Shown: positions 1 through 8,185, counted from the first letter of the stretch. The stretch is DNA of 64,000 bases from Paenibacillus dendritiformis (GCF_015845845.1 NZ_LDIG01000131.1:1-64000), one strand, 5' to 3'. The notes: a model not told the origin generated them from the sequence alone. A program made the numbers and translations.

Positions 1-283
1 CATGCTTCTCGAATATCATCAGTGAGCTTTTTCCCTTCAGATATCCCATGAATGATGATACTGAGATTTTTGGAGGAATCGCTACTAGCATATGTACATG
101 ATCTGGCATCATGTGACCTTCTAAGATCTCCACTCCCTTGTATTTACATAAACGCTTGAAGATTTCAATCAAGTCTTTTCTCACTTGATTATAAATCTCT
201 TTCCGTCTATACTTCGGGGTGAACACAATGTGGTATTTGCACATCCACTTCGTGTGAGCTAGACTATAGTTCTTGTTTGCCAT
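1..283 (-). mobile_element. tnpA: IS200/IS605-family transposase TnpA, C-terminus cut by window edge
   Basis: This is the first 94 codons of a small transposase running off the left edge. The ATG is at 283-281. Reading leftwards it encodes MANKNYSLAHTKWMCKYHIV, then FTPKYRRKE and GHMMPDHVHMLVAIPP. The H-x-H of PDHVHML is the metal-binding HUH motif of IS200/IS605 Y1 transposases; the catalytic Tyr lies beyond the window. The family moves single-stranded DNA by recognising subterminal hairpins, and hairpins are present just upstream at 286-465. No tnpB is seen on this side, so an IS200-type (tnpA only) element is likelier than IS605, although the far side is not visible. Confidence 0.93.
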
Positions 284-285
284 CT

Positions 286-338
286 AAGACCATTCCTTTC
301 ATTGAGCCTGAACATCTCAATTTTATCGGGATGGTCTT
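286..338 (-). promoter_or_regulatory. tnpA leader stem-loop that can mask the ribosome binding site
   Basis: The arms at 286-296 and 328-338 (AAGACCATTCC / GGGATGGTCTT on the plus strand) can pair, with an inner TTGAG/CTCAA stem. On the tnpA transcript the right arm includes the GGA of the GAAAGGA Shine-Dalgarno sequence in front of the ATG at 283. Sequestration of the tnpA ribosome binding site by a leader hairpin is documented for IS200. Here it is inferred from the base pairing alone. Confidence 0.6.
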
Positions 339-360
339 GTTGGTCAAACCCTCGATCCCT

Positions 361-386
361 CCACCCGCATAGCGGGTGGTTTTTTG
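361..386 (+). terminator. Plus-strand intrinsic terminator upstream of tnpA
   Basis: The stem CCACCCGC / GCGGGTGG (361-368, 372-379) has a 3-nt loop and is followed by TTTTTTG on the plus strand. It points opposite to tnpA, so it would end a transcript antisense to the tnpA leader rather than tnpA or ricA mRNA. Confidence 0.6.
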
Positions 387-433
387 TTTCGTGCGTTTCA
401 CGCACTCAACGGGCTAAAGCCCATAACGAAACA

Positions 434-465
434 GGCTTCCTTCCCCTGTATCAGGGACGGAAGCC
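434..465. repeat. Subterminal palindrome, probable IS200 left end
   Basis: GGCTTCC (434-440) pairs with GGAAGCC (459-465), and an inner CCCTG/CAGGG stem continues the palindrome. It sits about 150-180 bp upstream of the tnpA ATG, where the left-end hairpin of an IS200 element is expected. The exact cleavage site cannot be fixed without an empty-site comparison. Confidence 0.5.
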
Positions 466-503
466 CGCTTCGGCTGTATCTATCGTATCGCTTCATTCTC
501 GGC

Positions 504-968
504 TTAGTCGCTGCACGTCACCGGATCTTCCGGGGTCGCCGCCTCGACTTCAATCTTCTCGGCCACCGTATCCCGAATGACGGACATGACCAGTTGCAGC
601 AAGTAGTTCACATCGGTCTGGCTCTGCTGGAATTCCACGACGAGCGGAATATTGTCGAGCTCCTGTTGCAGCTCTTCGATTTCCTTCTCGATTTTCTCCA
701 CCATCGCCTGATTCTGGAACGACTCGAAGGCGACAATTTCCTTCTGCTTCTTCTTCATGGCCGAGATAAGCTCCTGCACCCGTTCATGCTTCTGGACGAG
801 CTTCTCCGCCTTTTGGTAATGAATGACTTCATCCGTCGTGCAAATCATCTCGGCGAGCTGCTTCGCCTTCGCCATAATATCGTCGCGGACCAGCAGATCA
901 CGCGTATTATAGGAAGGCATGCTGCTGCATGGTGAAGCCTTGGACGAATCATGTAAATGTTGCGTCAA
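504..968 (-). CDS. ricA: RicA (YmcA), YlbF/YmcA-family regulator of RNase Y
   Basis: This 154-residue, mostly alpha-helical protein has a heptad-rich centre (about residues 60-110: VQELISAMKKKQKEIVAFES) typical of the YlbF/YmcA family. In B. subtilis RicA, RicF and RicT form an Fe-S-containing complex that works with RNase Y in mRNA maturation and influences competence, biofilm and sporulation decisions. The start is TTG at 968-966, chosen because GGGAGAGG lies 6 nt upstream; the first downstream ATG would remove the N-terminus. It lies directly after miaB, as ymcA follows ymcB in Bacillus. The N-terminal 20 residues and the short tail ending TCSD are variable; a Cys lies three residues from the end. 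Confidence 0.85.
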   Translation of the reverse strand: MTQHLHDSSKASPCSSMPSYNTRDLLVRDDIMAKAKQLAEMICTTDEVIHYQKAEKLVQKHERVQELISAMKKKQKEIVAFESFQNQAMVEKIEKEIEELQQELDNIPLVVEFQQSQTDVNYLLQLVMSVIRDTVAEKIEVEAATPEDPVTCSD

Positions 969-1076
969 TGCGAACCTCTCCCATCTGGATTATCGTATTG
1001 TTGCAAAATAAGGTGCAGGGCTTGCGTGTCATCCCGCGTCAGGCCTCCGCGCCGGATCATGCCGAAGTTCACGCCG

Positions 1077-2630
1077 CTAGGAGCTGATTTGCACCGGCTC
1101 CGGCACCATTTCGCCCTTGATATAGTAGGACAGGGCATCGTCGATGCGCACGTGAACGAAGCGGCCGATCAGCTCTTCCGAACCTGGAAAATGAACCAGC
1201 TTGTTCGTGCGCGTGCGGCCGGACAAAATGTTGGCGTTGTTTTTGCTTACGCCTTCCACCAGCACCTCGACGGTCGTGCCGATCAGCTTCTCATTGCTCT
1301 TGCGACTCAGTTCCGTCATCAGCTCGTTCAGACGGTGGAGACGCGCTTTCTTCACCTCGAGTGGAACATTATCTTCCATCTGAGCGGCAGGCGTGCCCTC
1401 GCGCGGCGAGTAAATAAAGGTAAAGGCGGAATCGAACCCGACCTCCTTCACCAAGGTCATCGTCTCCTCGAACTGCTCGTCAGTCTCGCCCGGGAACCCG
1501 ACGATAATGTCCGTCGTCAGCACGACATCCGGAATCGCTTGCTTAATCTTGCCGGCCAGCTCGAGGAAGCGGGCGCGATCATACTTCCGGCTCATCTTTT
1601 TCAATATCTCGCTGCTGCCCGATTGCACCGGCAGATGGATATGCTCCACCAGATTGCCGCGCTTCGCGAGCACTTCCACGAGCCGATCATCGAAATCGCG
1701 CGGATGAGATGTCGTGAAACGGACGCGAGGAATATCGATTTTGCGGATATCATCCATCAGATCGCCGAACGTATAGTGCCGGTCCGTGAAATCTTTGCCG
1801 TAGGCGTTGACATTTTGCCCGAGCAGCGTAATCTCTTTGAAGCCTTGCCGCGCCAGCTCGCGCACTTCCGCGATGACATCCTCCGGAAGGCGGCTCCGCT
1901 CCTTGCCTCTCGTATATGGCACGATGCAATAGGTGCAGAACTTGTCGCAGCCATACATGATATTCACCCAGGCGCGCATCCCTTCCCGCTTCTTCGGCAG
2001 GTTCTCGATGATGTCGCCTTCCTTCGACCATACTTCGATGACCATCTCTTTATTGAACAGAGCATCGCGGACCAAATAAGGCAGTCGGTGAATATTATGC
2101 GTCCCGAAGACGAGGTCGACGAACGGATGCTTCTGCATAATTCGGTTGACCACCGTTTCTTCCTGGGACATGCAGCCGCATACCCCAAGCAGCAGACCTG
2201 GCCGCTCGAGCTTAAGCGTCTTCAGATGGCCAAGCTCGCCGAACACCTTATCCTCGGCATTTTCCCGGATCGCACATGTATTGAGAAGAATGATGTCCGC
2301 CATCTGGCGATCTTCCGTCTTCCGGTACCCCATCTGTTCGAGCAGCCCGCTCATCGTCTCGGAGTCATGCTCGTTCATCTGGCAGCCGAACGTATAGATG
2401 AGATAATGCTTGCCTGTACCTAACTGCTGCAGTTCTGCGGGAACCGCCTCTTCATAATGGACAACGATGTCCTGCTTCCCCCGCTGCTTCTCTGCTCGAT
2501 GATTAGGCTCCGAAATAATGTTGATTTCGCGACCATTGATACGAATGCGCTTACCGTGTTCATCCTCCGAAATCACTTTTGCGTTCGAGAAATCAAAATA
2601 TTTGGAGTAATCCTTCGACTCTTTGCTCAT
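1077..2630 (-). CDS. miaB: tRNA-2-methylthio-N6-dimethylallyladenosine synthase MiaB
   Basis: MiaB is a radical-SAM methylthiotransferase that adds the 2-methylthio group to i6A37 of tRNAs reading UNN codons. Domains in order: a long Firmicute-type N-terminal extension (about 65 residues), the UPF0004 domain with Cys residues in [24 protein letters not shown] and GVCGCM, the radical-SAM motif CDKFCTYC (CxxxCxxC) near residue 230, and a C-terminal TRAM domain. The start at 2630 has GAAGGAGTG 9 nt upstream; an earlier in-frame Met at 2663 lacks such a site. The length of 517 residues fits the family. It is followed by ricA, as in Bacillus. Confidence 0.96.
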   Translation of the reverse strand: MSKESKDYSKYFDFSNAKVISEDEHGKRIRINGREINIISEPNHRAEKQRGKQDIVVHYEEAVPAELQQLGTGKHYLIYTFGCQMNEHDSETMSGLLEQMGYRKTEDRQMADIILLNTCAIRENAEDKVFGELGHLKTLKLERPGLLLGVCGCMSQEETVVNRIMQKHPFVDLVFGTHNIHRLPYLVRDALFNKEMVIEVWSKEGDIIENLPKKREGMRAWVNIMYGCDKFCTYCIVPYTRGKERSRLPEDVIAEVRELARQGFKEITLLGQNVNAYGKDFTDRHYTFGDLMDDIRKIDIPRVRFTTSHPRDFDDRLVEVLAKRGNLVEHIHLPVQSGSSEILKKMSRKYDRARFLELAGKIKQAIPDVVLTTDIIVGFPGETDEQFEETMTLVKEVGFDSAFTFIYSPREGTPAAQMEDNVPLEVKKARLHRLNELMTELSRKSNEKLIGTTVEVLVEGVSKNNANILSGRTRTNKLVHFPGSEELIGRFVHVRIDDALSYYIKGEMVPEPVQISS

Positions 2631-2846
2631 GATGTCGGTCACTCCTTCATATCGTAATGTCATAGGTTTGCGGTGAATGATTGATGCCTATTCCAAAAAA
2701 AGCATTACAACAAATTATAGCATTATTCCGCGTGCGGAGCCAAGCCAAGAAAAACCGCTGCCCTCGTCGCGGACAGCCGAACGCACTTACGCGCAAAGGA
2801 GTGCCTCTGCCCTTCCTAACAATCGGCACCCGAAAAAGGAACACAG

Positions 2847-2880
2847 CAAAAATGCAGCCGCCCTAACGAGCAGCTGCATT
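2847..2880 (-). terminator. Intrinsic terminator downstream of pduL
   Basis: On the minus strand AATGCAGC pairs with GCTGCATT and runs into a T-rich end. It lies just past the pduL stop and separates that gene from miaB. Confidence 0.75.
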
Positions 2881-2897
2881 CGACGTTCCCGCTTCTA

Positions 2898-3467
2898 TTA
2901 ATCAACGATTTCAGCCGTGTCTCCATTCTTCACGCCGGCTGCATTCGCTTCATCCGTATCAATATGCATGTCCAAGGCAAAATTGTCATGGACGCGCGCA
3001 ATCACATTTTCAAAGATAACGCCGCGCTCTCCGCCGACGCGAACCCGAAGCTTAGCTTTGTCCTGAATGCCCCACTTCTCGGCATCTGAAGTATGGAAGT
3101 GAATATGGCGTGCCGCCACAATAACCCCTTGCTTCAGTTCCACTTCACCTGCAGGCCCTTTAATTTGAATGCCTGGTGTGCCTTCGATATTGCCCGATTC
3201 CCGGACTGGCGGGTTGACTCCGAGCGTAAACGCGTCTGTACGCGACACTTCCAATTGGGAAGCCGGACGCGCAGGGCCCAAAATGCGGACCTTCTTGAAC
3301 GAACCTTTCGGACCGATAACTTCAACCGTCTCATTGGCCGCGAATTGCCCCGGCTGGGACAGCGGCTTGAACTCGGTCAGTTGATAGCCTGCTCCGAACA
3401 GAGTCTCAATATCTTGCTGTGTTAAATGAATATGACGTCCTGACACGCCGACGGGTACAGTTTTCAT
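2898..3467 (-). CDS. pduL: PduL-type phosphotransacylase (phosphate propanoyltransferase)
   Basis: PduL enzymes interconvert acyl-CoA plus phosphate and acyl-phosphate plus CoA and are unrelated in sequence to Pta. The 189-residue protein shows both family His motifs: GVSGRHIHLTQQD near the N-terminus and VAARHIHFHTSDAE near residue 120. These supply the zinc ligands in characterised PduL. No N-terminal microcompartment-targeting helix is visible, since the His motif begins by residue 10, and no shell genes are nearby. It is therefore probably a free cytosolic enzyme, perhaps acting on acetyl-CoA or propionyl-CoA. It stands alone between a repeat-rich gap and a terminator, downstream of korAB; a metabolic link to korAB is inference. 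Confidence 0.9.
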   Translation of the reverse strand: MKTVPVGVSGRHIHLTQQDIETLFGAGYQLTEFKPLSQPGQFAANETVEVIGPKGSFKKVRILGPARPASQLEVSRTDAFTLGVNPPVRESGNIEGTPGIQIKGPAGEVELKQGVIVAARHIHFHTSDAEKWGIQDKAKLRVRVGGERGVIFENVIARVHDNFALDMHIDTDEANAAGVKNGDTAEIVD

Positions 3468-3606
3468 TTCTCATCCACCTCACGTTGTTGTGATCTCTCT
3501 ATCTTGTACCACTCCATATTATACTCCCGCCCGCGCAAAAAGTCGACTTTTCGCCCTGACCGCCTTTTCCCTTTTTGCATTTCCAACAGCATGGGCCTAC
3601 GCGGCC

Positions 3607-3711
3607 CTTTTGTTCAATATCCCATACCGTCAGGCGCTCACCTGGCCTTTTGCTCATTATCCCATCCTATCAGGCGGACCCCGACTTTTGTTCAATATCC
3701 CATCCTGTCAG
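3607..3711. repeat. Three tandem copies of a ~28-bp unit in a non-coding gap
   Basis: Copies start at 3607, 3647 and 3685 and share CTTTTGyTCAwTATCCCATm followed by CnTCAG. The spacing is about 40 bp. The gap between korB and pduL (3468-4006) has no credible gene; short plus-strand reading frames over the repeats have no ribosome binding site. Confidence 0.8.
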
Positions 3712-3767
3712 CGGGTTCGAATTAATGTGGGTGATATTTGTCTGGTCGTAAGGTAGCTACTATGGCT

Positions 3768-3896
3768 ACTTTCCTGCGCCTATGGGATAGCGAGCATAAG
3801 AACGCAGACAGCGGACTGACATTTCCTTCACAACCTCGACATTGAAATTTCACTTGTATGATGACTTTCCTGCCCCTATGGGATAGTGAGTATAAC
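3768..3896. repeat. Two inverted copies of the same repeat unit
   Basis: ACTTTCCTGCGCCTATGGG at 3768 and its near-identical partner at 3864 continue into ATAGyGAGyATAA. Read on the minus strand these give TTATrCTCrCTATCCCAT, a variant of the unit at 3607-3711 in opposite orientation. The five copies together look like a dispersed palindromic intergenic repeat cluster. Confidence 0.7.
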
Positions 3897-3959
3897 AGCG
3901 TTGACGAAGGAGGTGTCGATTTGCTGCAGCAGGGATGGCGGGTCTTATTTTCTCATATC

Positions 3960-3996
3960 AATAAAATAAGGCACGCGCCACGCGACGCATGCCTTA
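3960..3996 (-). terminator. Intrinsic terminator downstream of korB
   Basis: On the minus strand AAGGCATGCG pairs with CGCGTGCCTT (one G-U pair, 8-nt loop) and is followed by ATTTTATT. It ends the korA-korB unit. Confidence 0.85.
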
Positions 3997-4006
3997 ATGG
4001 GATTGG

Positions 4007-4873
4007 TTATTTGAATTCCGATACCAATTGGTCAAATTGCTCAGGCGTGATCCGCAAATCTTGATGTGCGAGCGGCTCTTCCCGGAAGCCCGGGACAAGA
4101 TTCTCGTAGGAGCGGCGAGAAGTATCCTGATAGATCAGTCCCGTTATCATACCGCCGGTCTCCATCAGCTTCGTCATCGCCATCACGCGGTTCGACGGGT
4201 CATAGTTCTCGACGGTGTCAAGATTAATGATATGCTCCTTGAACCAGTCGTACGTGTTGATTTTGTTGAACGTGACGCACGGGCTGAACACGTTGATAAG
4301 GGAAAATCCTTCATGCTGTATGCCGGCTTCGATCAGCGCGGTCAACTGCTTCAGATCGCTCGAGAACGACTGCGCGACGAATGTCGCTCCGGACGCGAGC
4401 GCAATCTCCAGCGGCGACAAGGTCGATTCAATCGCGCCTTCCGGCGTGCTCTTCGTCTTGAAGCCGACGGCGCTGCGCGGAGAGGTCTGCCCCTTCGTCA
4501 AGCCGTAAATCTGGTTGTCCATCACGATGTACGTAATATTGACGTTCCGGCGAATGGCGTGGACCGTATGCCCCATCCCGATCGCGAAGCCGTCGCCGTC
4601 TCCCCCGGAGGCGATAACGGTCAGATCCCGGTTCGCCAGCTTCAGCCCCTGCGCAATCGGCAAGGCGCGTCCATGGATGCCGTGGAAACCGTACGCGTTA
4701 ATGTAACCGGAGATTCTGCCCGAGCAGCCAATTCCGGATACGACCGCCAACTGTTCCGGCTCAAGTCCGACATTGGCCGCCGCCCGTTGAATGGCCGCCT
4801 GTATCGAGAAATCACCGCAGCCCGGGCACCAGTTCGGCTTCACATTGTTGCGGAATTCTTTAAACGTAGCCAT
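4007..4873 (-). CDS. korB: 2-oxoacid:ferredoxin oxidoreductase, beta subunit
   Basis: This subunit binds thiamine pyrophosphate and an Fe-S cluster in oxidative decarboxylation of a 2-oxoacid to acyl-CoA with ferredoxin as acceptor. Seen: WCPGCGDF (residues 15-22) with two cluster Cys, and the thiamine-diphosphate region GGDGDGFAIGMGH (about 89-101) followed by NITYIVMDNQIYGLTKGQ. The length of 288 residues is typical. Its start lies 2 nt after the korA stop, so the subunits are co-translated. The substrate (2-oxoglutarate versus pyruvate) cannot be read from the sequence; the kor name follows annotation habit for this fused-alpha type. Confidence 0.92.
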   Translation of the reverse strand: MATFKEFRNNVKPNWCPGCGDFSIQAAIQRAAANVGLEPEQLAVVSGIGCSGRISGYINAYGFHGIHGRALPIAQGLKLANRDLTVIASGGDGDGFAIGMGHTVHAIRRNVNITYIVMDNQIYGLTKGQTSPRSAVGFKTKSTPEGAIESTLSPLEIALASGATFVAQSFSSDLKQLTALIEAGIQHEGFSLINVFSPCVTFNKINTYDWFKEHIINLDTVENYDPSNRVMAMTKLMETGGMITGLIYQDTSRRSYENLVPGFREEPLAHQDLRITPEQFDQLVSEFK

Positions 4874-4875
4874 TC

Positions 4876-6609
4876 TTAGACCAGCTCCTTGCTATGATTG
4901 TACAATTCGGACGGCAGGAACGGAGTGCCGTCGTATTTGTTGACGCGGCGCAGCTTCTCTCGGCAGCCGACATGCAGCTGAATCTGATCCGCCAATTGTC
5001 CGGTAGCGTTGTTCTCGATGACAACCACTTGACGGGCCCGTTCCGCATGCGGCTTGAACAGCTCCGTCGGGAACGGGTGAATCTGCCGCACGGTGACATG
5101 GTTCGTCTTAATTCCTTCCGCTTCCAGTCTGCGGCGCGCTTCGTCTATCGTTCCGCCGATGGAGCCCATGCCGACGAACAGCAGATCCGGCTCCTCGTGC
5201 GGCGTATCTGCATGAATCGCATTCGTTATTTGCAGGCCCTTGATCTTCCGCAGCCGCTTATCCATCATCTTCTTTCGGTTCGCCGCGCTCTCGGACGGAC
5301 GCCCAATCTCATCGTGCTCTACGCCGGTCACATGATGCAGACCGCCCTTCTCCCCAGGGATAACGCGCGGGGAGATGCCGTCCTCCGTCCATTCATAGCG
5401 CTTGAATTGGCCGTGTTGCTCCAGAGGCGGCAGATCCGATGTCAGCTTGCCGCGATCGATGACGATGCGTTCGTAATCGAGCAGTTCGCACGACTGCTTG
5501 CCCAGCGAAAGCTGCAGATCGGTCATGACGATGACCGGGCATTGGTATTTCTCCGCGAGGTTAAATGCCTCGATCGTATCGTAGAAGCACTCTTCGATGG
5601 AGCTCGGCGCCATGACGATCTTAGGGATCTCGCCATGGGTGCCGTAGACCATCGCATTCAGATCGCTCTGCTCCTGCTTCGTCGGCAGGCCGGTGCTCGG
5701 ACCTCCGCGCTGCGTATTGACGATAACGATTGGAGTTTCCGTCATTCCGGCCAGCCCAATCGCTTCCGCCTTGAGCGACAACCCCGGACCCGCGGATGCG
5801 GTCATTGCCCGGACTCCGCCGTAGTTGGCCCCGATGGCCAACGTAACTGCGGCAATCTCGTCTTCGGTCTGAATGACCGTTCCGCCGAACTTCGGAAGCC
5901 GCTTGATTAAGTACTCCATAATCTCCGATGCCGGCGTAATCGGGTAAGCCGCCATCAAGCGGCAGCCTGCGGCGATTGCCCCCAAGCCAATCGCATCGTT
6001 CCCGATCATGAAGAGCTTCTGCTTCCCGTCCGCCGGTTCAAGCTGGAACTCCGTCAGCGGGCCGCCGGCCTGCTCAAGGATGAATTCCGCCCCGCGGCGG
6101 GAGGCCTCGACGTTCTTTTCGACGACTGCCGGCCCTTTGCGCCCAAATTCCTCTTCCAACGCCTTATTGAACACGTCCAGCGGCAATCCAAGCAAGGCCC
6201 AGGACGCCCCGGAAGCAACCATGTTTTTCATCAAAGATGCGCCCAGTTCGTCCGCGATAGCGGTGAACGGAACAGCAAATAGCCGTGCATCGATTCCTTC
6301 CGGCACGACTGGCGCGAATTTCGCATCGGCAACGATAACGCCTCCCGGCCGCAATTCTTTCGCGTTCAGATCGATCGTCTCTTGATCGAAAGCGACGAGA
6401 ATGTCCAGGTCGTCCGATATCGCACGGATTGGCACGGTGCTGATGCGTATTTTGTTATTCGTATGTCCACCCTTGATTCGGGAAGAAAAGTGACGATAGC
6501 CGTATAGATAATAGCCTAGACGATTCAAAGCCGTTGAGAAAATACGATCTGTACTTTCTACACCCTCTCCTTGTTGACCCCCGATTTTCCAAGATAATTG
6601 ACTAATCAA
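4876..6609 (-). CDS. korA: 2-oxoacid:ferredoxin oxidoreductase, fused gamma-alpha subunit
   Basis: This is the catalytic partner of korB. The N-terminal 190 residues are the gamma domain (KIGGQQGEGVESTDRIF, SSRIKGGHTNNKIRIS). It is fused to the alpha domain with AAYPITPASEIMEYL near residue 220, TEDEIAAVTLAIGA, and the conserved TASAGPGLSLKAEAIGLA. The start is TTG at 6609, preceded by AAAGGAG 9 nt upstream; an in-frame ATG at 6642 has no such site. The protein is 577 residues. The alpha-beta pair is common in aerobic Bacillales near rny and miaB. Whether it feeds the TCA cycle or serves low-oxygen growth is unresolved. Confidence 0.92.
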   Translation of the reverse strand: MISQLSWKIGGQQGEGVESTDRIFSTALNRLGYYLYGYRHFSSRIKGGHTNNKIRISTVPIRAISDDLDILVAFDQETIDLNAKELRPGGVIVADAKFAPVVPEGIDARLFAVPFTAIADELGASLMKNMVASGASWALLGLPLDVFNKALEEEFGRKGPAVVEKNVEASRRGAEFILEQAGGPLTEFQLEPADGKQKLFMIGNDAIGLGAIAAGCRLMAAYPITPASEIMEYLIKRLPKFGGTVIQTEDEIAAVTLAIGANYGGVRAMTASAGPGLSLKAEAIGLAGMTETPIVIVNTQRGGPSTGLPTKQEQSDLNAMVYGTHGEIPKIVMAPSSIEECFYDTIEAFNLAEKYQCPVIVMTDLQLSLGKQSCELLDYERIVIDRGKLTSDLPPLEQHGQFKRYEWTEDGISPRVIPGEKGGLHHVTGVEHDEIGRPSESAANRKKMMDKRLRKIKGLQITNAIHADTPHEEPDLLFVGMGSIGGTIDEARRRLEAEGIKTNHVTVRQIHPFPTELFKPHAERARQVVVIENNATGQLADQIQLHVGCREKLRRVNKYDGTPFLPSELYNHSKELV

Positions 6610-6817
6610 GCTCGCCCACTCCTTTTGCAAAGTGACTCGCATCCATATTCACTGCCGCGAAATAAATATTTCCGAAAAATATAACAAGTAAAATATTAGA
6701 AAATGGTTGAGTCACTCTCATTCTATGTCCGGGTACTTGAAAAAGCAAGCGTTTTCTGCCTCCCCCACGATAGCGAGTTTCGATGGATATGATACGCGGT
6801 CGAGATGAATATCCATA

Positions 6818-7777
6818 TTATTGTTCGCGTTCGGGAAGATGGGCCGCGAGAAACGATAATGCATTGGCGGAAGAAATCCGCTCTACGAAATCCGGACTGA
6901 ATCTTTTATGCAGTTCATTTAATAAGTTCGTATACTGCCCCGCATGCTCCAACTTCTCTACCTTCTTGTCGATGCCGTCGAAGTCTGATCCGAACATCAG
7001 ATGCCGCTCGCCGCCCAATGCGGCGATATGCTCGATATGGCGGAGCAAATGATCAATGGAAGCCTTGTCCCCTTCATGGATGAAATGCGGCACGAAGGTA
7101 ACGCCTATTCTTCCGTCCCGCGCGATAATGGCCCGGATCTGCTGGTCCGTCAGGTTGCGCGGATGCTCAAGCACGGCCGCCGCATTGGAATGAGAGGCGA
7201 AGATCGGCCGCTCCGTCAGCTCGAGGAGCTCCCAAAATGCCGTCCGGTTCAAATGCGACACATCAATGACAAGTCCCAGGCGATCGCATTCCCGGATTAG
7301 GCTTCGGCCCAGCGCAGTAAAGCCGGCTTGCCGCTCCTCCAACGTCCCGTCAACCGCCCAGTTGGCATGATTCCAGGTCAGCCCGATGAAGCGGACACCC
7401 AGCTCGTAAGCGGTGCGGAGATACACTAAATCCCCTTCCAGCGCGTCTACGCCTTCCAAAGACAGCAGCGTTCCGATCTGCTCCGGCTGCCGCTGCCACC
7501 GCTCGAGATCTTCCCGCCAACGGATGAGACGCATCCCGGGAAGCGTGTTGATGCGCTCGCGCAGCAGATCGATGCTCCGCAGCACCTGAGCAAACTTCGG
7601 CGGTCCTGCCAGCGCGGAGTTCTCCAGGAAAACCGCGAACACCTGCATGCCGACTCCCCCTTGCTTCAGGCGCGGCAATGTAACGTCAAAATCGTCTTCC
7701 TGCTCGAAGCGGCCTGTGCCGCGATACAGCATCTTATACAATACATCGCAATGAAAATCGATAATACGGGCGTTCAT
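6818..7777 (-). CDS. Membrane-dipeptidase-type zinc peptidase (M19 family)
   Basis: This is a 319-residue TIM-barrel hydrolase of the renal dipeptidase family, which cleaves dipeptides including ones with D-residues. Metal-site motifs are visible: DFHCD (HxD, residues 8-12), LLSLEGVDALEGD (bridging Glu, about 124-136), DVSHLN (His near 190) and FASHSNAAAV (His near 211). A substrate-pocket signature LMFGSDFDGID follows near residue 275. There is no signal peptide, so it acts in the cytoplasm. AAAGGA precedes the ATG at 7777. It lies between spoVS and korA. A role in recycling spore or cell-wall peptides is possible but not shown. Confidence 0.9.
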   Translation of the reverse strand: MNARIIDFHCDVLYKMLYRGTGRFEQEDDFDVTLPRLKQGGVGMQVFAVFLENSALAGPPKFAQVLRSIDLLRERINTLPGMRLIRWREDLERWQRQPEQIGTLLSLEGVDALEGDLVYLRTAYELGVRFIGLTWNHANWAVDGTLEERQAGFTALGRSLIRECDRLGLVIDVSHLNRTAFWELLELTERPIFASHSNAAAVLEHPRNLTDQQIRAIIARDGRIGVTFVPHFIHEGDKASIDHLLRHIEHIAALGGERHLMFGSDFDGIDKKVEKLEHAGQYTNLLNELHKRFSPDFVERISSANALSFLAAHLPEREQ

Positions 7778-7819
7778 ATCGCATCATCCTTTCTGCGTGG
7801 CGTGTCCCATCATGGAAAG

Positions 7820-7848
7820 CAAAAAACCTGCTTACGTCGTAAACAGGC
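7820..7848 (-). terminator. Intrinsic terminator downstream of spoVS
   Basis: On the minus strand CCTGTTTAC / GTAAGCAGG (one G-U pair, 3-nt loop) is followed by TTTTTTG. It separates spoVS from the dipeptidase gene. Confidence 0.9.
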
Positions 7849-7886
7849 AGAGTAAGGTTCCCCGGTCATTTCCATGTATGCGTTTT

Positions 7887-8147
7887 TTATCTGGGCTCGA
7901 CAATTAATTTAATGGCCGTACGGTCTTCGCCGTCAATGACGATATCGGTGAATGCAGGAATGCAAATCAGATCAACCCCGCTTGGTGCGACGAATCCTCG
8001 TGCAATCGCAACTGCTTTAATCGCCTGATTCAATGCGCCCGCTCCGATCGCTTGAAGTTCGGCCGCTCCGCGTTCACGCAGCACTCCTGCCAATGCGCCC
8101 GCGACGGAATTCGGGTTGGATTTAGCTGACACCTTTAATACTTCCAT
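7887..8147 (-). CDS. spoVS: Stage V sporulation protein S
   Basis: SpoVS is a small, very highly conserved Alba-like protein. Loss in B. subtilis blocks spore coat and core dehydration steps and affects septation. The 86-residue sequence begins MEVLKVSAKSNPNSVAGALAG and ends AIKLIVEPR, the family's usual span. The ATG at 8147 has GAGGAGG 8 nt upstream; an upstream in-frame Met at 8183 would add residues absent from the family. A sigma-H-type promoter lies about 40 bp upstream. Position after ymdB matches B. subtilis. Confidence 0.97.
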   Translation of the reverse strand: MEVLKVSAKSNPNSVAGALAGVLRERGAAELQAIGAGALNQAIKAVAIARGFVAPSGVDLICIPAFTDIVIDGEDRTAIKLIVEPR

Positions 8148-8185
8148 GGAAAGTACCTCCTCGGGAATGATGGTTGACTCCACTA

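Noticed and set aside
957-2423. 488-codon plus-strand open frame opposite miaB
   Set aside because: It is the shadow of miaB, which has all its Cys motifs on the minus strand.
2647-2844. 65-codon minus-strand ORF between pduL and miaB
   Set aside because: It overlaps the miaB ribosome binding site and has no site of its own; the translation shows no protein-like pattern.
3490-3756. 88-codon plus-strand ORF in the korB-pduL gap
   Set aside because: Its sequence is made of the repeat units at 3607-3711 and there is no ribosome binding site; repeats explain the open frame.
3607-3896. CRISPR array
   Set aside because: There are only five units, in both orientations with irregular spacing, no constant-length spacers and no cas genes.
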